The notes beneath the pieces are model-generated. The model searched no databases, had not been told where the DNA came from, and was given only the letters and a program-made list of their open reading frames with translations. From Acrocarpospora pleiomorpha (GTDB taxonomy: Bacteria; Actinomycetota; Actinomycetes; Streptosporangiales; Streptosporangiaceae), in contig NZ_BLAF01000028.1 of assembly GCF_009687885.1 (NCBI RefSeq), positions 71,711-135,710 of the forward strand: a stretch of DNA of 64,000 nt. The letters run 5' to 3'. How positions within the stretch are numbered: the first letter of the stretch is position 1; every line of letters starts with the position of its first letter. Of the stretch, positions 1 through 8,175 are shown piece by piece. The position numbers were made by a program, and so were the translations under genes.

Positions 1-43
1 CGCGGCCCTCGTCACCGAGATGCTGGAAGACATCACGGTTTAA
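1..43 (+). CDS. 3' end of an unidentified gene (partial)
   Basis: Only the last 13 codons of a plus-strand reading frame are inside the window, ending LVTEMLEDITV followed by TAA at 41-43. It converges on the lipoprotein gene, and the two stop codons overlap (the minus-strand TAA occupies 40-42). Too little remains to name it. The frame is inferred from the clean stop and the coding-like residues. Confidence 0.5.
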   Translation, partial: AALVTEMLEDITV

Positions 44-567
44 CGGGGAAGCTGCCGGCCTTCTGCCGCGAGGTCCCAGAACTCGCGGCAGGTGTGCTCG
101 CCGAGGGTTCTCGGCCCGCTCCCGTCGGTGTGGGTGATCTTCACGGCCCAGATGTCCTGCCGCTGCCGCATGGCGGTGCAGGTCATCTGGGCCAGCGCCG
201 TTCTGGTGATCTGCCCGCCCCCGGTGATGAACAGCGCCAGCCGGAACCCGTCGGCGTTCTCCGGGTCATTGCGTACGACACCGAAACGGGTCATCTGGCT
301 GGTCTGCCATTGAAGCCCGGCCAGGGCGGTGCTCAGCCCGTCGGTGGTCCGGGCGCCCGCCTCGAACAGCGCCCCCATGACGTCGTCCATGGAGTGCGAG
401 GCCGCCGCGACCTTGAGCGGTTCGAGCCGGTCCTCGCGCAGCAGGTAAACCGTGGCGAAGGTGGACTTCGGGCTGATGACCGGCGGCATCCCGCCGTCCA
501 GCACGTCCGTCGGCCGCACGCCGCAGGCGGTGAGGACGACCAGCGCGAGGAGCCAGAGCCTTCTCAT
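40..567 (-). CDS. Lipoprotein of the two-component operon
   Basis: A 175-residue secreted lipoprotein. The N-terminus MRRLWLLALVVLTACG is a short signal peptide with a lipobox, so Cys15 would be lipidated and anchored outside the membrane. The start is fixed by the ATGA overlap with the stop of the histidine kinase upstream. It is the third gene of a response regulator-kinase-lipoprotein operon, which suggests it modulates or is read by the sensor, as the lipoprotein CseA does for the Streptomyces CseBC system; that comparison is by gene arrangement only. I see no enzymatic motif. The rest of the chain is a GerMN- or LpqB-unlike mixed alpha/beta sequence I do not recognise. Confidence 0.8.
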   Translation of the reverse strand: MRRLWLLALVVLTACGVRPTDVLDGGMPPVISPKSTFATVYLLREDRLEPLKVAAASHSMDDVMGALFEAGARTTDGLSTALAGLQWQTSQMTRFGVVRNDPENADGFRLALFITGGGQITRTALAQMTCTAMRQRQDIWAVKITHTDGSGPRTLGEHTCREFWDLAAEGRQLPR

Positions 568-1985
568 GGGCGTGGCACCCAGAGCGTGAACTGCGTGCCG
601 GGCTCGGCCGGCTTCACGGTGATCGTGCCCCGGTGCAGTTCGGCGTTGGCCTTGGCGATGGACAGCCCCAGGCCGCTGCCGTTGCTGCGGGTCCTGGTCA
701 CCCCGGCCTTGAAGAACCGGTCGAACACGTGCGGGAGGGCTTGGCGGGGGATGCCCTCGCCGTGGTCGCGGACCATCACCTCCAGGCCGCTGGGCAGCAC
801 CCGGGCGCTGATCAGCACCGGCGGCGCGCCGTGGCTGAGCGCGTTGCCCGCCAGGTTGGCCACGATCACGTCGAACCGCCGCGGGTCCAGCGAGTAGATC
901 AGCCCCGGCGGCACGGTCAGCTTGACCTGGTCGCTCCACCCGCGCATCTCCAGGCAGTCGGCCAGCGCGTCGCCCACGTCCACATTCTCCCGGTGCAGTA
1001 CGGCCGCGCCGGAGTCGAACCGGCTCACCTCGATCAGATGCTCCACCAGCACCCGCAGCCGGACGATCTCCTTCACCACCAGGTGCACCGCCTGCCCGGC
1101 GTCCTCGGGCAGCTTGCCGGCCTCCTCGCTGAGCATGTCGGTGACCGCGATCATGGTGGTCAGCGGGGTGCGCAGCTCGTGCGACACGTCCGCCACGAAC
1201 CGGCGCGACATGGCCTCGAGCCCGCGCAGCTCGGAGACGGTCTGCTCCAGCGCGGCGGCGGTCTCGTTGAAGGTGGCGGTCAGCTCGGCCAGCTCGTCCC
1301 GGCCGTGCACCGGCAGCCGGGTGTCGAGCTCGCCCGCGCCGAGCGCCCGGGCGGCCGCGCCGAGCCTGCGGATCGGGAGCAGCACCTGGCGGGCCGAGAG
1401 CAGGGCCAGGCTGAGCGCGATCACCAGGGTGAGCAGGCCGGCCTGGAGCAGCGCGTAGCGCAGGTTGGCGAGGACCCGCTCCTCGTTGCGCATCGAGACG
1501 AAGACGTACACCGACATGCCGGTGGAGCGGGTGGAGCCGGTGCCGGTGAGGCGTTCCACGTCGGTGCCGACCAGGAGCATCGGCTCGCCGTCGATCATCA
1601 GGGTCTGGTAGGAGAGCCGGTTCCTGGCCTCGGCGCGGAGCTTGTCGGGGATGTCGCCGGGGCCGAGGGTGGCGCCGACGCTGGTGCGGGGGACCTCCTG
1701 GCCGTACTCCAGGACGACCTGGCGGTCGGGCCCGCTCAGCGATTCGACCAGGCCGGCCAGGTCGTCGTCGGTGACCGAGGCGTCGTTGGGCCAGAGCAGG
1801 TCGCTGGTGCCGATCGGCAGGGTCATCCGGTCCAGCACGTCGCGGACGTCCTCGATCGCGCTGCTCTCCGCGCGGTGCAGCAGTTCACCGCGGACCAGCT
1901 GGTAGCCGATGCCCGCGACCATCACCGAGGCGGTCACCGCGACGATCGTGAACGTGACGACCAGCCTCTTCCGCAGACTCCTCAC
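564..1985 (-). CDS. Two-component sensor histidine kinase
   Basis: A 473-residue membrane sensor kinase. There is an N-terminal membrane segment near residues 8-28, an extracytoplasmic sensor stretch to about residue 150, a second membrane segment (LLTLVIALSLALL), a HAMP linker (RRLGAAARALGAGEL), then the dimerisation/phosphoacceptor box FVADVSHELRTPLTT with His269. The ATPase domain has the N-box region (NLAGNALSHG), the G1 box DHGEGIP and the G2 box SGLGLSI. The GTG start is chosen because it overlaps the regulator stop as GTGA. It would phosphorylate the response regulator encoded immediately upstream. The stimulus is unknown; actinomycete kinases of this architecture often sense envelope stress. 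Confidence 0.93.
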   Translation of the reverse strand: MRSLRKRLVVTFTIVAVTASVMVAGIGYQLVRGELLHRAESSAIEDVRDVLDRMTLPIGTSDLLWPNDASVTDDDLAGLVESLSGPDRQVVLEYGQEVPRTSVGATLGPGDIPDKLRAEARNRLSYQTLMIDGEPMLLVGTDVERLTGTGSTRSTGMSVYVFVSMRNEERVLANLRYALLQAGLLTLVIALSLALLSARQVLLPIRRLGAAARALGAGELDTRLPVHGRDELAELTATFNETAAALEQTVSELRGLEAMSRRFVADVSHELRTPLTTMIAVTDMLSEEAGKLPEDAGQAVHLVVKEIVRLRVLVEHLIEVSRFDSGAAVLHRENVDVGDALADCLEMRGWSDQVKLTVPPGLIYSLDPRRFDVIVANLAGNALSHGAPPVLISARVLPSGLEVMVRDHGEGIPRQALPHVFDRFFKAGVTRTRSNGSGLGLSIAKANAELHRGTITVKPAEPGTQFTLWVPRP

Positions 1986-2656
1986 GGGGGGCTGAAGCGG
2001 TAGCCGAAGCCGCGGACCGTGTGGATGAAGATCGGCTCGGCCGGGACCGGCTCGATCTTGGCGCGGATGCGCTGCACGCACGCGTCCACCAGCCGGGAGT
2101 CGGCCACGTGGGTGTGGTCCCAGACCGCGCGCAGCAGGTAGCGCCGGTTGAGCACCTGCCCGGGGTGGCGGACCAGCTCCAGCAGCAGCCGCAGCTCGGT
2201 CGGGGTGAGGTGGATCTCGCGGGCGTTGTGGGTGACCTTCAGCGCGCCCCGGTCGATGACCAGCTCGCCGAAGGTGATGCGGTCGGTGGAGGCCGATTCG
2301 AGCCGCCGCAGCACCGCCCTGATGCGGGCGTCGAGGACCCGCGGCTCGACCGGTTTGACCACGTAGTCGTCGGCGCCCGCCTCCAGGCCGACCACCACGT
2401 CCAGGTCGTCGCCGCGCGCGGTGAGCAGGATGATCGGCAGCGAGTCCAGCTTCCTGATCCGGCGGCACACCTCGACGCCGTCGATTCCGGGCAGCATCAC
2501 ATCCAGGATCACGATCTCCGGCCGCCGGGCCCTGATGTGATCGAGCGCCTCTTCGCCCGTCGCGTACCCGGTGACGGAATGCCCCTGCCGGGCCAGCGCG
2601 AGCTCGAGGCCGGTACGGACCGAGGGGTCGTCTTCGACCAGGAGGATGCCTGCCAC
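1982..2656 (-). CDS. OmpR/PhoB-family response regulator
   Basis: A 224-residue DNA-binding response regulator. The receiver domain (residues 1-115) carries the acidic pair Asp9/Asp10, phosphoacceptor Asp52 (in LDVMLPG), Thr79 and Lys101 (VVKP). The C-terminal winged-helix domain ends in the family-typical VRGFGYRF. It is the first gene of the operon and overlaps the kinase by 4 bp. The 270-bp gap to the divergent wall-enzyme gene must hold its promoter. The family identity is certain; the regulon is unknown. MtrA, AfsQ1 and CseB are possible relatives that I cannot separate by eye. Confidence 0.95.
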   Translation of the reverse strand: MAGILLVEDDPSVRTGLELALARQGHSVTGYATGEEALDHIRARRPEIVILDVMLPGIDGVEVCRRIRKLDSLPIILLTARGDDLDVVVGLEAGADDYVVKPVEPRVLDARIRAVLRRLESASTDRITFGELVIDRGALKVTHNAREIHLTPTELRLLLELVRHPGQVLNRRYLLRAVWDHTHVADSRLVDACVQRIRAKIEPVPAEPIFIHTVRGFGYRFSPP

Positions 2657-2804
2657 TGAGTCATTATGGGGCCTCGAATGTACCGAAACCGTGACACCGG
2701 ACGCACAGGATCCGAACGATCTCCCGGAAGGCTGGCCAGGGGGCCCTCCTTCGGTACGGGGGTCCGAGGGGCGGCCCCTCCAGCAACACGCACCACACGA
2801 GCAC

Positions 2805-2820
2805 TGTGACCAAAATCACA
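2805..2820. promoter_or_regulatory. Consensus CRP/cAMP-receptor palindrome TGTGA-N6-TCACA
   Basis: The sequence TGTGACCAAAATCACA is a perfect match to the CRP core consensus. It lies 107 bp before the start of the lytic-transglycosylase-like gene and about 150 bp before the divergent response regulator. Actinobacterial Crp/GlxR proteins recognise the same half-sites, and Crp control of rpf-type wall enzymes is described in Mycobacterium and Streptomyces. That this site is used here is inference. Confidence 0.7.
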
Positions 2821-2926
2821 ATGGCCAAGAAACCCCATGTAACCGGCGGTTAGGTCAAAGAAACACCAACTCACTTTCATGTATGGGTTGCGGACCACCC
2901 CCCGTCCCAGGGCAAGCTCATAGGTC

Positions 2927-3676
2927 GTGAGTCCAGGTCAGCAGTTATCGGATCGGTCGGCGCCGCCGCGCGCCCGATCCCGACGCGCCCGGCGTCCGGA
3001 GCGTCCCGCCCGGCAGGATCGCCCCGACCTCCCGCCGCGCCGCCCGCGCCAACCCCTGCTTACCCCCAAGCGCATCGCCATCATGGCCGTCACCGTGGCG
3101 GTGATCGCGGGGGGCACCACCTACCTGGTCAAGACCTCCATCTACAACAACAGCCTGCCGCCGCAGGTGATCGATCCGGCCATTCTCGCCGGTGACTTCG
3201 AGAGCAGCCCCAAGATCGACGCCCTGAAGGCGCACGCCGCCGCGGCGATCCAGAAGGAGAAGATCGAGGCCGACCGGGAGGGCCGCAAGCCCCTGGACCC
3301 GGCCAGCCGGCCGACGCAGGCCCCCGGCGGCGGCGGATTCCCGCCGATCGACTTCCCGACCGGCTCCAACCCGGACCCCGGCAGCAACAAGGCCCTCGGC
3401 AAGACCATGACCGAGGCCATGGGCTGGGCGGACGAGTGGGGCTGCCTGGAGAAGCTCTGGGACAAGGAAAGCGGCTGGAACGAGCGGGCGATGAACCGCT
3501 ACAGCGGCGCGTACGGCATCCCGCAGTCGCTGCCCGGCAGCAAGATGGCCAGCGCCGGCGGCGACTGGCAGACCAACCCCGCCACCCAGATCAAGTGGGG
3601 CCTCGGTTACATCAAGAACCGGTACGGCTCGCCGTGCGGCGCGTGGGGACACTCCCAGCGGGTGGGCTGGTACTAG
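2927..3676 (+). CDS. Membrane-anchored lytic transglycosylase-like protein
   Basis: A 249-residue protein. An Arg/Pro-rich cytoplasmic head of about 48 residues is followed by one membrane segment (IAIMAVTVAVIAGGTTYLV), a Pro/Gly linker, and a C-terminal domain (about 160-249) with the lysozyme-like signature KLWDKESGWNERAMN. Glu181 is the likely catalytic acid. The chain ends GSPCGAWGHSQRVGWY, with two Cys that could form a disulphide. It should cleave peptidoglycan glycan strands at the outer membrane face, as Rpf and SLT enzymes do. The start is a GTG; the next in-frame candidate would delete part of the basic head. A CRP-type site lies upstream. Confidence 0.85.
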   Translation: MSPGQQLSDRSAPPRARSRRARRPERPARQDRPDLPPRRPRQPLLTPKRIAIMAVTVAVIAGGTTYLVKTSIYNNSLPPQVIDPAILAGDFESSPKIDALKAHAAAAIQKEKIEADREGRKPLDPASRPTQAPGGGGFPPIDFPTGSNPDPGSNKALGKTMTEAMGWADEWGCLEKLWDKESGWNERAMNRYSGAYGIPQSLPGSKMASAGGDWQTNPATQIKWGLGYIKNRYGSPCGAWGHSQRVGWY

Positions 3677-3763
3677 CGAAATCTAGCGAAATCCAGGTCA
3701 GGGTTTCCTGATCCTTCGGCAAGGCGGATTCGCCCCCGCCGGTGAGCGGCGCACGCTTGCCGC

Positions 3764-5674
3764 ATGGGTGTGAAGGTCAGCGTGGTGGTCTCGGTGTTCA
3801 ATCCGGGGCCTTCGAACGACTCCTTCGACGCGTGCGTACGCTCGCTGCTGGAGTTGCCGCCGGACGAATATGAAGTGATCTTCGCGGACGACCAGTCCAC
3901 GGACGGCACCGAGGCGCGCCTGGACGCGGTCGCCGCGGTCCGCCCCAACATCCGGGTGCTGCACCTGGAGCACAGCGGGTCGCCGCTCAAGGGGCGCAAT
4001 TCGGGGCTCGCCGCCGCGCGCGGCGACTACGTGTTCTTCATGCACGCCCACGACCGGCTCGAACCCGGCTCGATGGTGAAGATGCACGCGAAGGCCGTGG
4101 AGACCGACGCCGACGTGCTGCTCGGGCGGCTGGCCCTGGACGGGCCGCCGCTGTCGGTGTTCAGCCGGAACCGGGACCGGGCGGATCTGCTCAAGGACCG
4201 GCTGCTGACCGTGCCGACCGCGCACAAGCTGTTCCGCCGCGACTTCCTGGAGGCTCACCAGCTGAGCTTCGCCGAGCGGCCGCTGGCGGAGCACGCGTTC
4301 GTGCTGCACGCCTACCTGGCGGCGAAGGTGGTGGCGATCCTGGCCGAGCCGATCTGCTGCCACGTGGCGCCGGCGGGGCCGGGGGAGCCGGAGGATCCGC
4401 AGGCGCTGGTCGCGGGGCTGCGGACGTTGATGGACATCGTGGACGCGCAGACGCAGCCGGGGGCGCAGCGGGATCGGGTCAACGCCTACCTGTTCCGGGT
4501 GCTGGCGCTGCGGCGGCTGGGCGGCGCCCGGTTCACCAGCGCCTCGGCGGGGCTGCGGACGACCACGTTCACGCTGCTGCGGCAGCTGGCCGCCGATCGG
4601 TTCCCGGCGCGGCTGGATCCGTACCTGCCGGTTTACCAGCGGGCGCGGGTGGCGCTGCTGCGGGCCGGGCGGCAGGCGGAGCTGACCGATCTGGCCTGGG
4701 AGTCGAAGGGGACCCGGCTGCGGGCCCGGCTGTCGGACGTGCGCTGGGATTCGAGCGTGCTCACCCTGTCGCTGACGGTGGAGATCGTCCGGGCGAACGG
4801 CTCGCCGCTGTGGTTCCGGCAGGAGAGCGGGCGGCTGCTGTGGACGCCGCCGGTGGCCATCGACGGGCTGCTCGATCCGGAGATGGCCGATGTGACGGAG
4901 GCCGCGGCGACCGCGCGGATGGAGGTGTTCATCCGCAATCCGGACACCGGCGTCAGCTTCTTCCTCCCGGTGACCAGCGAGGTCGACCAGAAGGTCGTGG
5001 GCGAGCGGGTACGGCTGCGCGCGGTCGGCGCGGCCCGGCTGGACGTGGGCACGGCCGCGCTGGGCAATCCGGTCGATCCGGGGGTGTGGGAGGTGCATGT
5101 CCGGATGCGGGGCACCCATCCGGCGCGGAGCCGGGTCGGGCGGCCGGAGTCGGGCATGAACGTGGCCGGGGTGCTGGCCGACTATCCCCGGCGGCTGGTG
5201 GTGCCGTGCTGGTCGGAGCTGGGGGAGTTGAGCGTGTGCGTGGAGCCGCGGTCGTTCCCCGAGTCGATCGCGCTGGTCTCGCCGGGGGTGACGGTGGCGC
5301 GGCGGGATGGGCACGTGTATGTGGCGATGCCGGTGCCGTACGTGCCGCCCAGCGGGGGGCCGATGGTGGAGCTGCTGCTGCGGCAGAAGGGCGGGCGGGG
5401 GCGGACGATCGTGTTCCCGGCGCTGGTGGAGCCGGGGGTGCCCGGGCGGCTGGCCGGGCAACTGGTCGCCAAGGTGCCCGTGCGGCGGTTGAGCGGGGCC
5501 GGGGTGCTCGGGCCCGGCACGTGGCGGCCGCGGTTGCGGATGGACGACAAGGTGGTCGATCTGCGGTTCGGGCTCGAGGTGAGCCGGGCGGGGCAGGTGC
5601 GGGTGCTGCCTGTGGAGCCCGCCGCGAAGCCGTCCCTGTTCCGGCGGATCGCGCGGCGGCTATCCAGGTCCTAG
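3764..5674 (+). CDS. Family 2 glycosyltransferase with long C-terminal domain
   Basis: A 636-residue protein. Residues 1 to about 240 form a GT-A fold: the opening strand VSVVVSVFNPG, the nucleotide-binding FADDQSTDGTE, and GRNSGLAAARGDYVFF. Where GT2 enzymes usually have a metal-binding DxD, this protein has His94-Ala95-His96 followed by Asp97. The remaining ~390 residues are beta-rich and include LWFRQESGRLLW; they may help bind a polymer acceptor, as in teichoic-acid glycosyltransferases, but I cannot assign the fold. No membrane segment is visible, so it is probably cytoplasmic or peripheral. Its stop overlaps the stop of the convergent dehydrogenase gene by two bases. Confidence 0.85.
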   Translation: MGVKVSVVVSVFNPGPSNDSFDACVRSLLELPPDEYEVIFADDQSTDGTEARLDAVAAVRPNIRVLHLEHSGSPLKGRNSGLAAARGDYVFFMHAHDRLEPGSMVKMHAKAVETDADVLLGRLALDGPPLSVFSRNRDRADLLKDRLLTVPTAHKLFRRDFLEAHQLSFAERPLAEHAFVLHAYLAAKVVAILAEPICCHVAPAGPGEPEDPQALVAGLRTLMDIVDAQTQPGAQRDRVNAYLFRVLALRRLGGARFTSASAGLRTTTFTLLRQLAADRFPARLDPYLPVYQRARVALLRAGRQAELTDLAWESKGTRLRARLSDVRWDSSVLTLSLTVEIVRANGSPLWFRQESGRLLWTPPVAIDGLLDPEMADVTEAAATARMEVFIRNPDTGVSFFLPVTSEVDQKVVGERVRLRAVGAARLDVGTAALGNPVDPGVWEVHVRMRGTHPARSRVGRPESGMNVAGVLADYPRRLVVPCWSELGELSVCVEPRSFPESIALVSPGVTVARRDGHVYVAMPVPYVPPSGGPMVELLLRQKGGRGRTIVFPALVEPGVPGRLAGQLVAKVPVRRLSGAGVLGPGTWRPRLRMDDKVVDLRFGLEVSRAGQVRVLPVEPAAKPSLFRRIARRLSRS

Positions 5675-6504
5675 CGGGCGCTCCAGCCGCCGTCGAGGGG
5701 GATGGAGACGCCGGTGATGAACGAGCCCTGGGGGGAGCAGAGGTAGGCGACCATCTCGGCGACCTCCTCGGGCTCGATCAAGCGCTTGATCGCGGCGGGC
5801 TGGAGCATGATCTGCTCGACGACCTCGGCCGGGTCGATGCCGTGGCTCTCGGCCTGGGCGGCGATCTGGGCTTCCACCAGGGGCGTACGCACATAGGCCG
5901 GGCTCACGCAGGTGGAGGTCACGCCGAAGGACGCCCCTTCCAGGGCGATCACCTTGGACAGCCCTTCGAGCGCATGCTTCGCCGTCACATACGCGGATTT
6001 ATACGGCGAGGCCCGCAGGCCGTGCACCGACGAGATGTTGACCACCCGGCCCCAGCCCTGCTCCTTCATGTACGGCAAAGCCGCCCGGACCAGCTGGAAC
6101 GGCGCCTCCACCATGACCTTGAGGATCCGGGCGAACACCTCGAGCGGGAACTCCTCGATCGGCGCGACATGCTGGAACCCCGCGTTGTTCACGATGATGT
6201 CCGGAAATATCCGGACCTCGTCGGGGGGTGAGGGAGCCGTCCAGTCCGCGCTCTCCTGGGCGTACGGGCTGCGCGCGACCTGATCGCGGATCGCCGCCAT
6301 GAACCCCGGATCCGACAGATCCACGGTCACCGGAGTCCCGCCCAGCTCGGCCGCCACCTTCTCGGCCGACTCGGCGTGCAGATCCACGACCACGACATGC
6401 GCGCCCGCCGCCGCCAGCCGCCGCGCACACGCCCGCCCAATGCCACTGCCCGCACCGGTGACCAGTGCGGTACGTCCCGCTAGATCCCCGTTCATACTCG
6501 TCAT
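5671..6504 (-). CDS. bdhA: 3-hydroxybutyrate dehydrogenase (SDR family)
   Basis: A 277-residue short-chain dehydrogenase that should interconvert (R)-3-hydroxybutyrate and acetoacetate with NAD. It has the Rossmann motif TGAGSGIG (16-23), Asp41 favouring NAD over NADP, NNAG (106-109), and the catalytic Ser159-Tyr172-Lys176. The region after it (GLRASPYKSAYVTAKHALEGLSK, seen in parts) and the ending LDGGWSAR are typical of BdhA. It is about 20 residues longer than many BdhA proteins owing to an insertion near residues 78-100. The first ATG is used; a second lies at codon 4. Nearby genes do not belong to PHB metabolism. Confidence 0.9.
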   Translation of the reverse strand: MTSMNGDLAGRTALVTGAGSGIGRACARRLAAAGAHVVVVDLHAESAEKVAAELGGTPVTVDLSDPGFMAAIRDQVARSPYAQESADWTAPSPPDEVRIFPDIIVNNAGFQHVAPIEEFPLEVFARILKVMVEAPFQLVRAALPYMKEQGWGRVVNISSVHGLRASPYKSAYVTAKHALEGLSKVIALEGASFGVTSTCVSPAYVRTPLVEAQIAAQAESHGIDPAEVVEQIMLQPAAIKRLIEPEEVAEMVAYLCSPQGSFITGVSIPLDGGWSAR

Positions 6505-6580
6505 GCTCGCAGAATCTAGGCGGCGTTCCGAGGGCCGCCCATGGGGTTGGCCGACATACTCCCGTATCGCACTGTGTAGA

Positions 6581-6643
6581 TGGCCGACCCTCCGGCTCGG
6601 CGGGATACGGCAGTGACATTGGCCGCGCCTCCGGCACGGCGGG
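6581..6643. repeat. Two copies of a 24-bp GC-rich direct repeat
   Basis: TGGCCG..CCTCCGGC.CGGCGGG occurs at 6581-6604 and again at 6620-6643 with a few mismatches. It sits in the noncoding gap between bdhA and fumC. No gene is apparent in 6505-6776. The function is unknown and it may simply be a dispersed GC-rich repeat. Confidence 0.5.
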
Positions 6644-6776
6644 CTTGGCCGCCTTCAGCCTGTGCCTTCCCTCGTCACTCCGGCCGCTCCGCGACCTGCG
6701 TTCCTCAGTCCAGACACAGGCGCGGCCAAGCCAGACCCCACATACGACTAGGGCGGTTATTGTCCCAGGGTTGGAT

Positions 6777-8165
6777 TTACGTGGGTGGATAGGTCATCGA
6801 CAGGACGTCCAGGGCCTGGTCCAGCTGGGCTTCGGTGAGGGTGCCGGCGGCCACGTGGCCGCGTTCGAGGACGACCTGGCGGATGGTCTTACGTTCGGCC
6901 AGGGCCTGCTTGGCGATCTTCGCGGCCTCCTCGTAGCCGAGGTAGCGGTTGAGGGGGGTGACGATCGCGGGGGAGGATTCCGCGTACTCCCGGAGGCGTT
7001 CGGTGTTGGCCGTGATGCCGGCGACGCAGCGGTCGGCGAGCAGGCGGGAGACGCTCGCCAGCAGGCGGATCGACTCCAGGACGTTGCGGGCGATCACCGG
7101 GAGCATCACGTTGAGTTCGAACGCGCCGGACGCGCCGGCGAGGGTGACCGTGGTGTCGTTGCCGATCACTTGGGCGGCGACCATGGTGACGGCCTCGGGG
7201 ATGACCGGGTTGACCTTGCCCGGCATGATCGACGAGCCGGGTTGCAGGTCGGGCAGGCTGATCTCGGCCAGCCCGGCGCGCGGGCCCGAGCCCATCCAGC
7301 GCAGATCGTTGGCGATCTTCATGAGCGACACCGCGACGACCTTCAGCGCGCCGGAGAGCTCGACCAGCCCGTCCTGCGAACCCTGCGCCTCGAAGTGGTT
7401 CCTGGCCTCGGTGAACGGCAGGCCGGTGGCCCGGGTGAGTTCGGCGATGACCTTTCCGGCCCAGGCCCGGTCGGGGGTGTTGATCCCGGTTCCGACCGCC
7501 GTGCCGCCGAGCGGGAGTTCGGCCACCCGGGAGATCGTGCCCAGCACGCGGTCGATGCCGTGCTCGATCTGCGACGCGTAGCCGCCGAACTCCTGGCCGA
7601 GTGTGACGGGGGTCGCGTCCATCAAGTGGGTACGGCCGGACTTGACCACATCGGCGAATTCTGTGGACTTGGCTACCAGGGCGGTCGCCAGATGCTCCAG
7701 GGCGGGCGTGAGATCGTCTGTGACGGCCTGGACGGCTGCTATGTGGATGGAACTCGGGAAGACGTCGTTTGAGGACTGTGCGGCGTTGACGTGGTCGTTG
7801 GGGTGGACCGGGCGGCCCAGGCGTTCCTCGGCCAGGGTGGCGATCACCTCATTGGCGTTCATGTTGGACGAGGTGCCGGAACCGGTCTGGAACACGTCCA
7901 CCGGGAAGTGCTCGTGCCACTGGCCTTCAGCCACCTCGTTGGCGGCTTCCCGGATCGCTTCAGCGAGGTCCTGGTCGAGCAGGCCGTACTCGGAATTGAC
8001 CGTGGCGCAGGCCGCCTTGATGCGCCCAAGCGCGGCGATATGGGCGGGTTCGAGGCCACGGCCGGAGATCGGGAAGTTCTCCACCGCGCGCTGGGTCTGG
8101 GCCCGCCATTTGGCCTCGGAGGGCACCCGTACCTCGCCCATGGAGTCATGTTCGATCCGCGTCAT
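6777..8165 (-). CDS. fumC: Class II fumarate hydratase
   Basis: A 462-residue oxygen-stable fumarase that interconverts fumarate and malate in the TCA cycle. It starts MTRIEHDSMGEVRVP and shows the FumC landmarks GSGTSSNMN, NAAQSSNDVFPSS, TPVTLGQEFGGY and the superfamily signature GSSIMPGKVNP near residues 308-318. The ATG at 8165 is preferred because the family begins just before the DSMGEV motif. It follows the large Ser/Thr kinase gene with only 10 bp between, so the two are likely cotranscribed. A second, unrelated class I fumarase is encoded 3.7 kb upstream on the same strand. Confidence 0.96.
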   Translation of the reverse strand: MTRIEHDSMGEVRVPSEAKWRAQTQRAVENFPISGRGLEPAHIAALGRIKAACATVNSEYGLLDQDLAEAIREAANEVAEGQWHEHFPVDVFQTGSGTSSNMNANEVIATLAEERLGRPVHPNDHVNAAQSSNDVFPSSIHIAAVQAVTDDLTPALEHLATALVAKSTEFADVVKSGRTHLMDATPVTLGQEFGGYASQIEHGIDRVLGTISRVAELPLGGTAVGTGINTPDRAWAGKVIAELTRATGLPFTEARNHFEAQGSQDGLVELSGALKVVAVSLMKIANDLRWMGSGPRAGLAEISLPDLQPGSSIMPGKVNPVIPEAVTMVAAQVIGNDTTVTLAGASGAFELNVMLPVIARNVLESIRLLASVSRLLADRCVAGITANTERLREYAESSPAIVTPLNRYLGYEEAAKIAKQALAERKTIRQVVLERGHVAAGTLTEAQLDQALDVLSMTYPPT

Positions 8166-8175
8166 GACTCCAGTA

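Noticed and set aside
2660..2926. c-di-AMP (ydaO) riboswitch before the wall enzyme
   Set aside because: Such riboswitches often precede actinobacterial wall hydrolases, but none of the expected conserved blocks is visible here.
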